A stretch of DNA of 20,672 nt from JAZKBN01 sp040388605. GTDB lineage: Bacteria > Bacteroidota > Bacteroidia > Cytophagales > Flexibacteraceae. The notes under the pieces are model-generated. The model ran no database searches, was not told the origin of the DNA, and was given only the letters and a program-made list of their open reading frames with translations. The stretch covers positions 1-20,672 of the forward strand of contig JAZKBN010000091.1 in NCBI GenBank assembly GCA_040388605.1, in the 5' to 3' direction. This document shows, piece by piece, positions 8,334-14,280 of this stretch (the first letter of the stretch is position 1; each line of letters opens with the position of its first letter). The position numbers and the translations under genes are program-made.

Positions 8334-8528
8334 ATGATCATCATCAACGTTAAGGAAAACGAATCAATTGACAAAGCACTGAAACGCTTTAAGAAGAAAT
8401 TTGAACGCACCGGTGTGCTTAAGGCCCTCCGTAAACGCTCTTACTTCGAAAAGCCTTCAGTTACTGAGCGCCAAATGAGAATTCGTGCCGCTTACAAGCA
8501 GGCAACCTACGGACACCTGGATAAATAA
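8334..8528 (+). CDS. rpsU: 30S ribosomal protein bS21
   Basis: This 64-residue basic protein is bS21, recognised by INVKENESIDKALKRFKKKF and the arginine/lysine-rich KALRKRSYFEKPS segment. It binds the 30S platform near the 3' end of 16S rRNA. In Bacteroidota it helps sequester the anti-Shine-Dalgarno sequence. The start is ATG 8334 (MIIINVKE). The short leader after tRNA-Lys contains no GGAGG-like site. Position after tRNA-Lys and before a Xer recombinase and hpf is a common Bacteroidota arrangement. Confidence 0.97.
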   Translation: MIIINVKENESIDKALKRFKKKFERTGVLKALRKRSYFEKPSVTERQMRIRAAYKQATYGHLDK

Positions 8529-8530
8529 TT

Positions 8531-8575
8531 CCGGGCTTCTCAGAAGCAACATATAATCCGGCTCTTGTTTTTTTT
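8531..8575 (+). terminator. possible terminator after rpsU
   Basis: CCGG at 8531-8534 can pair with CCGG at 8558-8561 around an inner GCTTC-TCA-GAAGC hairpin. A run of eight T follows at 8568-8575. The outer stem is short and the T run starts six bases later, so termination is likely weak or partial before the recombinase gene. Confidence 0.35.
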
Positions 8576-8649
8576 CGGGTAGCCATTGGATTTTCGAAAT
8601 ATTTTCAACCATATTAGCAGTTCGGTACAACAATTACCGAGGGGCTGAT

Positions 8650-9547
8650 ATGGTTGATTCTTTTTTAAGCTATTTGGAATTTGAAAAGCGATGCAGCCCG
8701 CATACGCTAAAAGCCTATAGAGCTGACCTTTACGCCTGCCAATCTCATATTGCCGCATCAGGCATAGCGCATCTTGGCCTTGCCACCCATGCTGCCATTC
8801 GCAGCTGGATTCTTGAGCTTTCACAATCAGGCCATAATCCGGCCTCTGTTGCAAGAAAAATGGCTTCGCTGCGTTCTCTTTATAAATTCCTGCTCAGGCA
8901 GGGCCAAATAAAGGAAAGCCCCATGGATAATATAAAAACGCCGAGGCTGCGTAAGCGCACCCCCGCCTTTGTGCCGGAGGCCGCTATGGAACAGCTAAGC
9001 ATTACTCCTGACTACCCTGAAGGATTTACAGGCCTGNNNNNNNNNNACAGGCCTGCGCGACAGGCTTGTGATGGAATTGCTGTATGGAACAGGCATTCGC
9101 CTGAGCGAGCTCATAGGCCTGCAAGACAACGATGTGAATTTTGGCGGCAATACCATTAAAGTTTTAGGTAAGCGAAACAAGCAGCGCCTTGTACCCCTCC
9201 ACGAAGGCCTTACCGCGCTTATAACCGATTACCTGGACCTGCGTAACCGGGAAGACTTAAGCGCCTCAGAAGGCCGCCTGCTGCTCACAGATAATCTGAA
9301 ACCTTGCTACCCCGTTTTTGTGCAACGTTTGGTTAAAAAGTACCTGAGTGGTATTACCACCTTAGAAAAGAAAAGCCCGCACGTTCTTCGTCATACATTT
9401 GCAACACACCTGCTAAACCGGGGCGCCGATATAAACGCCATTAAAGACCTGCTGGGGCACAGCAGCCTTACCGCTACACAGGTTTACACCCACAACTCTT
9501 ATGAAAAACTGAAGGAAGCTTATCGATTGGCACATCCGAAAGCATAA
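8650..9547 (+). CDS. xerC: XerC/XerD-type tyrosine recombinase (split by a spurious gap)
   Basis: This site-specific recombinase resolves chromosome dimers at dif as half of a XerC/XerD pair. The N-terminal SAM-like DNA-binding domain (about residues 1-85) contains FLSYLEFEKRCSPHTLKAYR. After removal of the gap and one copy of a duplicated 9-mer (9028-9036 = 9047-9055), a single 292-residue frame results, running GFTGL-RDRLVMELLYGTG. The catalytic set is complete in that numbering: Arg144 (GTGIRLSEL), Lys168 (LGKRNKQR), His238 and Arg241 (HVLRH), His264 (LGHSSL) and nucleophile Tyr273 (QVYTH). As written, the ten N shift the frame, so the gene appears as two pieces (8650-9036 and 9056-9547). 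Whether it is XerC or XerD cannot be decided from this sequence; its place after rpsU is where Bacteroidota usually have the gene called xerC. Confidence 0.9.
9037..9046. other. assembly gap (10 N) flanked by identical 9-mers
   Basis: Ten N interrupt the recombinase gene. ACAGGCCTG occurs immediately before (9028-9036) and immediately after (9047-9055). Overlapping these copies restores a continuous, well-conserved reading frame, so the gap appears to be a scaffolding artefact with no missing sequence. Confidence 0.9.
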
Positions 9548-9710
9548 AATGTGCGCTTATTTCCCTTAATTTACCCGGAAATGAATAAAATGCAATTTCA
9601 GGAAATTAGGGGCATCATGTTTGTTTTATACCATTGCGTTATAATAGCTAATTCACATGCAGGCCCCTTTAATAAGGCTGCCGGCAATCATTCACATTAA
9701 TTCACGTATT

Positions 9711-10067
9711 ATGAAAATTCAGATTCAATCCATCCACTTCGATGCCGACCAAAAGCTGTTGGAATTCATTCAACGTAAAGCCGATAAGCTCGAAACCTTT
9801 TATGATCGGATTCAGAGCGCGGAAGTTTACCTGCGGCTGAATAAAGACAGCGAGAGTAAAGACAACAAAGTTGTAGAGTTTAAAATTCATATACCCGGTA
9901 CCACACTTTTCCTGAAGGAGCAGGCCGCCAGCTTTGAAGCTGCTACAGATGCCGCCGTGGAATCGTTAAAAAACAAGCTGAAGAAAGAAAAAGAGAAGCG
10001 ATTGAACAGTAAGGCCCCGGTGCCCGAAGAAACAACTGTTGAGGAAGAAGTTGAAGAGATTGAATAA
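9711..10067 (+). CDS. hpf: ribosome hibernation-promoting factor, short form
   Basis: This 118-residue protein belongs to the HPF/RaiA (S30AE) family. Such proteins bind the 30S decoding region of idle ribosomes and either inactivate them or help form 100S dimers. The start MKIQIQSIHFDADQKLLEFI at ATG 9711 is typical; an upstream TTG at 9657 would add an unlikely 18-residue extension. The conserved core covers about residues 1-100 (DRIQSAEVYLRL, VVEFKIHIPG, SFEAATDAAVESLKNKLKK). A short acidic tail (EETTVEEEVEEIE) follows. There is no long-form C-terminal dimerisation domain. It lies 163 bases after the recombinase on the same strand. Confidence 0.93.
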   Translation: MKIQIQSIHFDADQKLLEFIQRKADKLETFYDRIQSAEVYLRLNKDSESKDNKVVEFKIHIPGTTLFLKEQAASFEAATDAAVESLKNKLKKEKEKRLNSKAPVPEETTVEEEVEEIE

Positions 10068-10138
10068 TTTCCTAAACCATAACAAAGCCATAAAAAACCG
10101 GCAATTACTTTCAGAAGTACAAAGCCGATAAATCACAT

Positions 10139-10200
10139 TTCAACAAAAGTAAAATCGCCGTCCGAAAGCAATTTCGGGCGGCGATTTTACTTTTGTTGAA
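10139..10200. terminator. exceptionally long hairpin between convergent hpf and porV-like genes
   Basis: Two 29-base arms (10139-10167 and 10172-10200) pair completely except for one T/G position, which is a wobble in RNA, around a GCAA loop. The inner part is GC-rich (CCGTCCGAAA/TTTCGGGCGG) and the outer part A/T-rich, so each strand ends in a T-rich segment (GATTTTACTTTTGTTG). This would suit a bidirectional terminator for hpf and the convergent outer-membrane protein gene. The stem is much longer than usual; a small palindromic repeat element is an alternative. Confidence 0.75.
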
Positions 10201-10249
10201 TTTGAAAAGCAGGAATTTCTTAAGCTGTGATTTAATCAGAACTGCCGGA

Positions 10250-11413
10250 TCACCAAAAATCAGCTTTGAGAGAAAACACATTTGTGTAAACCGATTCTGT
10301 GGTTGTACCCAGGTTGCTTAGGGCATAATCTATATTTACCCGGTTGGCAAGGCGCAGGCCCAAACCGAAATTGGGTTGAAAAACGCTGTGCTCTGAGCCG
10401 TCGAAATTTTTTATTTTTTGAATGTTGTTAATCCCGAAACGGGCATACACAACCTTGTTATATGAAGCTTCAAGGCCTAAGCTTGGGTCTATGCTCATAA
10501 AAGAGCCGCTAATGGGCACATTTCTTTTACCGTCGAAAGTGGCGTTTAAGTCCAGTGCGGCGAGCAGGCCAATATGTTGGGTGGTAATAATATTATAACC
10601 TATACCTAAAACCCATTTAGGCAATGTGATTTCCGTACTGCTGCTCGGTATGCTGTTATTTGTTCGGCTGAAGATTGATGAAAGCTCGGCGGTGTTATAG
10701 CTCCATGCATTAAAGGTACTTGTTACATCGCGTGCCATTAAGCCAAGCAGCAAGCGTTTGCGGCGATATTGCAAACCGGCGTCGAGCCCGAAGCCCCAGG
10801 CATTAGCAAAGTTGCCCGCGTTCCGGTATATAATTTTAAAGGTACCGCCAAAATTGAGACCCCTGAGCCAAATGTTCTTGCGGGAGTAGCTTAAAAGCAA
10901 GGCATTATCTGATGCGCTGAAACGGCGGATTCGGCTGTAATCAATATTATCTGCCACAATCAGGAACCTTGTATCGGCAATATCATCTACCCCGAAACGG
11001 ATGAAATTAATGGCCAGCACACTATTGGTATCAGGGGCTGTGGCAAAACCGGCATAATCATAATTGGCAACACCTGCAAAAAAAGAAGCATGCATCAGGC
11101 TGAACTGGTACTTGTTACTAATACTGTCTGGAAGGTCAGAATGCAGGCCAGATGATAAAATGCCCTTGCTTAGCTCAGACTTTCTTGGATTCGGAATTAA
11201 AGACAACCCGGCAGGGTTCCAATAACCGGAGGTTACATCATTAGATATAGCAGTCATGGCGCCGCCCATGGCTTGTCCTCGGGCGCTTACGCCAACAGAA
11301 AGGAATTCATTGCTGTATTTGGGCACATAGGTTTGTGCAACAACCTGTAATGAGGTCAGCAGCAGCGCTGCAGCTAAAAAATAGCAAAACAAAAACAGGC
11401 CTCTAATGTGCAT
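10250..11413 (-). CDS. PorV/PorQ family outer-membrane beta-barrel protein
   Basis: This 387-residue protein has a signal peptide (cleavage near VVA-QT, about residue 26) followed by the hallmark VGVSARGQAMGGAMTAISND and YWNPAGL, then alternating beta strands. It ends in FSLKADFW, with a terminal aromatic residue as expected for a BAM-assembled barrel. The family is FadL-like and includes PorV, which shuttles cargo of the type IX secretion system, and PorQ. Many Bacteroidota carry several paralogues of unknown role, and I cannot tell from this sequence which one it is. No other por/gld gene is in the window. It is transcribed alone or after the DUF4142 gene 78 bases upstream. Confidence 0.8.
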   Translation of the reverse strand: MHIRGLFLFCYFLAAALLLTSLQVVAQTYVPKYSNEFLSVGVSARGQAMGGAMTAISNDVTSGYWNPAGLSLIPNPRKSELSKGILSSGLHSDLPDSISNKYQFSLMHASFFAGVANYDYAGFATAPDTNSVLAINFIRFGVDDIADTRFLIVADNIDYSRIRRFSASDNALLLSYSRKNIWLRGLNFGGTFKIIYRNAGNFANAWGFGLDAGLQYRRKRLLLGLMARDVTSTFNAWSYNTAELSSIFSRTNNSIPSSSTEITLPKWVLGIGYNIITTQHIGLLAALDLNATFDGKRNVPISGSFMSIDPSLGLEASYNKVVYARFGINNIQKIKNFDGSEHSVFQPNFGLGLRLANRVNIDYALSNLGTTTESVYTNVFSLKADFW

Positions 11414-11491
11414 TATGAAAGTAAAAGTACGAAATACTGAAGATGCATTAGCTATGAGCAGGAATTACAGCAGGCATTATTTTCAAAATTC

Positions 11492-12106
11492 CTAGTAATT
11501 CAACTTACCTGTTCTGTCGGCAAGCGCCGCCAGGCATTTTCTGCCTTCGGTAATATGAGCCTTTAAATGAGGCACATCGTCGCCGGCAATTTTGCGCAGT
11601 TCAGAATCATTGCCGTTTTCATACTCATTTATGTAGTCTTTAATTATTCGAATATGTTCACGGGTGCAAAACTCCGCAACTTCTTTATGACACCCTTTGT
11701 TATACAGGCTTTGATACTTTAAAATTGTGGCAGCAGCAACGGAATCCGGCTTCTCTTTTAAACTTAAATGCCGTGAATTTGCAAGCAGCCTGAATTCATC
11801 CAGCATTTTAATATGATGCACGCTCACCATTTGCCCGAATTTGCTGCTTATGGGGTTTTCAATATTCGTTTCAGCATACTTGCCAATGGCAATCAGAATA
11901 ACAGATTCTGCAGCTGCCTTTGTTATAAATGCAGAATCACGTGTACTGAAATGTTGGATCCGGGGTTTTGCCCGGGTTATTATTTTGTCGGCTTGTTTCG
12001 AAGAAACATCTGCATTGCATGATATCAGCCAGATTCCCGAAAAAACGGAAAGAACAGCAAGCGCTGAATTATAAATACAATTTAAATGTTTCTTTATCTG
12101 CATCAA
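11492..12106 (-). CDS. DUF4142 lipoprotein, divergent paralogue
   Basis: The 204-residue protein has a lipoprotein signal peptide ending in a LISC lipobox (Cys30). A mostly helical DUF4142 domain follows (about 55-195; DSAFITKAAAESVILIAIGKYA ... HHIKMLDEF ... HLKAHITEG). This family is predicted to be a ferritin-like helical bundle in the periplasm or on a membrane; its function is not established. It shares the C-terminal (V/L)PHL(K/Q)AH(I/L)TE motif with the gene at 12253-12828 but is otherwise quite different. It has replaced parts of the usual Lys/Met-rich helices and carries extra cysteines (CHKEVAEFCTREH). Confidence 0.75.
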   Translation of the reverse strand: MMQIKKHLNCIYNSALAVLSVFSGIWLISCNADVSSKQADKIITRAKPRIQHFSTRDSAFITKAAAESVILIAIGKYAETNIENPISSKFGQMVSVHHIKMLDEFRLLANSRHLSLKEKPDSVAAATILKYQSLYNKGCHKEVAEFCTREHIRIIKDYINEYENGNDSELRKIAGDDVPHLKAHITEGRKCLAALADRTGKLNY

Positions 12107-12142
12107 AACCGCAGGCTTGTTCAGCCTTTATGAAATGTATGG

Positions 12143-12150
12143 CAAAAATA
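12143..12150 (-). promoter_or_regulatory. possible -7 promoter element for the DUF4142 gene
   Basis: Read on the minus strand this is TATTTTTG, matching TAnnTTTG, 36 bases before the ATG at 12106. A TTTG (complement of 12177-12180) lies upstream but at a 26-base spacing, longer than usual. It sits between this gene and the upstream terminator, as expected if the gene has its own promoter. Confidence 0.35.
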
Positions 12151-12186
12151 GGAACATTTCACATTAGTTAGCTTTACAAAAAGCTA

Positions 12187-12224
12187 AGCAGCAGGGCCGG
12201 GGAAAACTACCCTACCCTGCTGCT
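12187..12224 (-). terminator. intrinsic terminator after the second DUF4142 gene
   Basis: A perfect 10-bp stem (AGCAGCAGGG at 12187-12196 with CCCTGCTGCT at 12215-12224) encloses an 18-base loop. On the minus strand it is followed by TAGCTTTTTG. It starts 28 bases past the stop of the gene at 12253. Confidence 0.7.
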
Positions 12225-12252
12225 GATAATAATTAACTCCGGCAGAAATGAA

Positions 12253-12828
12253 TTACTTCATCATTTCTTTCCATTTTTTTGCTTCAGTCAGGTGTGCCTG
12301 TAAATGAGGTAAAGCATCGGTGGCGAGTTTTCTCACTTCTTCGTTGCTGCCGCTTTGCGCTTCCTCCTGGAAGTCTTTTATGTCGGTTTCATGATCATCA
12401 ACCATGCATTTGATATAATCCTTATCGAATTCATTGGTCGGTTTTTCCTGGAACTTTTTAACTTTATCCAAGCCATCCTGGTTCAGGCTCTCAGGCACAG
12501 CAACATTGCGTTTGGCGGCAACAGCCTTAATATCTGTCAGCATTTTAGAATGCTGCTCCTGCAACACAGAGCCGTATTTTTTTACGTCGGCACTCAGTGC
12601 GCGCGCTTGTGCCACTTTTGCCAGCTCTACCTCAAGCATGCTGCCGTGGGCAGCTTTTACAAGGAATTCGGCATCATCTTTTGCTTCAGAAGTAGGGGCA
12701 ACACTGTCGTTACGCTCTTCGGCATTTTCAACTGTATCAGGCGCTTTAGTTCCTTTGCTACAAGATACGAGGGCTATGCTGCTGCAAAAAAACATGCAGG
12801 CAATTAATGATATATTTATGCGTTTCAT
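12253..12828 (-). CDS. DUF4142 lipoprotein
   Basis: The 191-residue protein has a lipoprotein signal peptide with LVSC lipobox (Cys23) and a charged linker (TVENAEERNDSVAPTSEAKD). A DUF4142 domain covers about residues 50-190: DAEFLVKAAHGSMLEVELAK, ADVKKYGSVLQEQHSKMLTD, FDKDYIKCMVDDHETDIKDF and LPHLQAHLTEAKKW. The paired His-rich helices are typical of the family, whose role is unknown (a ferritin-like fold is predicted). It ends at its own terminator and is followed by a diverged paralogue in the same direction, probably by old tandem duplication. Confidence 0.85.
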   Translation of the reverse strand: MKRINISLIACMFFCSSIALVSCSKGTKAPDTVENAEERNDSVAPTSEAKDDAEFLVKAAHGSMLEVELAKVAQARALSADVKKYGSVLQEQHSKMLTDIKAVAAKRNVAVPESLNQDGLDKVKKFQEKPTNEFDKDYIKCMVDDHETDIKDFQEEAQSGSNEEVRKLATDALPHLQAHLTEAKKWKEMMK

Positions 12829-13394
12829 TGGGTTGGGGTTATATGATGAAAGAAATTATTTCTCCCGACATTTAACTGTTGAAACTCGTGCCGGCTAAAA
12901 CTAACAGCCAAATACTGCCATAAAGCCTTGGTCCTGTTTAATTTGTTAAAGCATGTTATATGAATTGCCACAAGTGCCCGACAAATATGTAGACAATCTT
13001 ACTCAACAATGCATACATCAAATTGCAGGTCAAAAAACCAGGCATAACAGCCGGGTTTATAAAAAAAATAATCCCGAATCAGTTAAGTATATGTTGAAGC
13101 TGAGTTAATTGAAAAAATACAAAATCAAACAAAACGGATAAACCAATCGTAAACGACTGTATTTCAGAATACCGAAATAAAACAGGGAATTTAAATACTC
13201 TCCTTTTAACACTAATATCCCGGTTATCCCGGGTTAGTTTACCCGGAATAAAAAAAATTCGTATGCTTCAATATACGGGGTTTAATTGTTTGCTGAACTT
13301 TATTAGGCTTTTTTACCCGGCCGACAGCCATATCTCCTTTATTAAAAAATATACCGGCCTTTTATTTGTACTTCCTATTTAAACCCCGGTTAAG
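12829..13394. other. AT-rich intergenic region without a recognisable gene
   Basis: This 566-base stretch has frequent stops in all frames and no family that I can recognise. It contains A- and T-tracts and short imperfect hairpins. One is a 6-bp stem CCGGGT/ACCCGG at 13229-13246; another is CGGGTTTAT/ATAATCCCG near 13050-13078. No exact TAnnTTTG element precedes the lipoprotein gene. It may hold regulatory DNA or remnants of the decayed kinase locus to its right. Confidence 0.5.
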
Positions 13395-13409
13395 GTTAAT
13401 TCGGGGCTT
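13381..13409 (-). terminator. weak possible terminator at the end of the kinase fragment
   Basis: CCCCG (13383-13387) and CGGGG (13401-13405) form a 5-bp stem that spans the stop codon of the fragment. On the minus strand it is followed by TTTAAAT. The stem is short. Confidence 0.25.
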
Positions 13410-13559
13410 TATAAAAACCAACATCAGCATAAATACCTTCGGCATCGCGGTTTAAGTTTATGGAAAGCGTAGTAGCTTGCGCGTGTTTAATAACATTGTT
13501 AACCGTTTCTTGTATCACCCGGTACAGTACAGTTTCTACATTACTTTCCAGCTTATCCT
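13395..13559 (-). pseudogene. fragment of a HisKA_3-type sensor histidine kinase
   Basis: On the minus strand the sequence reads DKLESNVETVLYRVIQETVN followed by NVIKHAQATTLSINLNRDAEGI. This is the start of the ATPase domain of NarL/DegS-group (HPK7) kinases, including the N-box. Instead of the expected ...EDNG.GF (G1) and G2 boxes it continues YADVGFYKAPN and stops at 13395. The ATP-binding domain is therefore truncated and the piece cannot be an active kinase as read. Its upstream part is cut by the N-gap at 13560. Beyond the gap a minus-strand frame stays open for about 130 bases (SLRKLIHKIY...FKADNALNV) and might be the continuation, but I cannot confirm this. Confidence 0.65.
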
Positions 13560-13569
13560 NNNNNNNNNN
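13560..13569. other. assembly gap (10 N)
   Basis: Ten N separate the kinase fragment from the signalling cluster. Unlike the first gap, the flanks (CTTATCCT on the left, CAACATTTAG on the right) share no obvious overlap, so real sequence may be missing here. Confidence 0.9.
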
Positions 13570-13730
13570 CAACATTTAGTGCGTTGTCGGCTTTAAAACA
13601 AGGTATCGGCAAGGCAGGGGCATATATTTTGTGGATTAATTTCCTCAAACTTTGTAACACCATGGAACACTCAGGAATTTCATTCGGTAACCAGATTCAG
13701 GGTACAGACCACTTCTTCAAATACGATAAT

Positions 13731-14132
13731 ATGAGCAAAAGCAGGATTCTTATAATTGATGATGAGGTTGATATCTGCAAGCTGGTCAGCGGGTTCCTGC
13801 GTACCCTGAGTTACGATGTTAAATATGCCAATACTTTACAGGAAGGAAGGGAGCAACTGGAAGATTTTAAGCCGGATATTTTATTCCTGGACCTAAATCT
13901 GCCCGATGGTTCAGGTATGAGCCTTGTTCCTTTTGTTAAAAGGAACTTTCCTGCTACCCGAATAATAGTAATAAGTGCTTACGATAATTATGTGGAGAAA
14001 AACAGGCTGAAAAAGGATGAGGTAGATTACTTTATTCCCAAACCTTTTAATCTCTCATTAATTAAAAGCACCTTAAGCAGCCTTGCAGACAAAAGCGAAA
14101 ACAAAACAGAAAACCCGGTAGGGGAGGCGTAA
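13731..14132 (+). CDS. single-domain response regulator (CheY-like receiver)
   Basis: The 133-residue protein is a lone receiver domain: acidic pair Asp10/Asp11 (LIIDDE), phospho-acceptor Asp54 (LFLDLNLPDGSG), switch Ser82 (IISAY-type, here VISAYD) and Lys104 (FIPKPF). There is no output domain, only a short polar tail. ATG 13731 begins right before the receiver fold (MSKSRILIID). An in-frame ATG at 13662 or a TTG at 13584 would add an N-terminal extension of 23 or 49 residues with no recognisable domain. The gene lies 148 bases before the large kinase in the same direction and probably works with it or with the broken kinase on the other side. Confidence 0.88.
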   Translation: MSKSRILIIDDEVDICKLVSGFLRTLSYDVKYANTLQEGREQLEDFKPDILFLDLNLPDGSGMSLVPFVKRNFPATRIIVISAYDNYVEKNRLKKDEVDYFIPKPFNLSLIKSTLSSLADKSENKTENPVGEA

Positions 14133-14280
14133 CCTGTAAGTTATTGCACAGTAACGAACGATTAAGCACAGGCTTTTAATGGATGCGTAAAAGCATAATT
14201 ACAGATATATTGTAAGCGTAATGAATTGAAATGCACTGCTTTTCAACCTGCCTTCAGACTTAGTAATCAAGCCTTTGTAA

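Noticed and set aside
8540..8854. Minus-strand frame of 104 codons between rpsU and the recombinase
   Set aside because: It overlaps the conserved start of the recombinase and has no recognisable family or promoter.
13229..13246. CCGGGT/ACCCGG hairpin as a terminator
   Set aside because: The stem is only 6 bp and no T-run follows on either strand in the proper place.
13584..13730. N-terminal extension of the first receiver from TTG 13584 or ATG 13662
   Set aside because: The receiver fold begins right at ATG 13731; the extension has no domain and starts close to the assembly gap.
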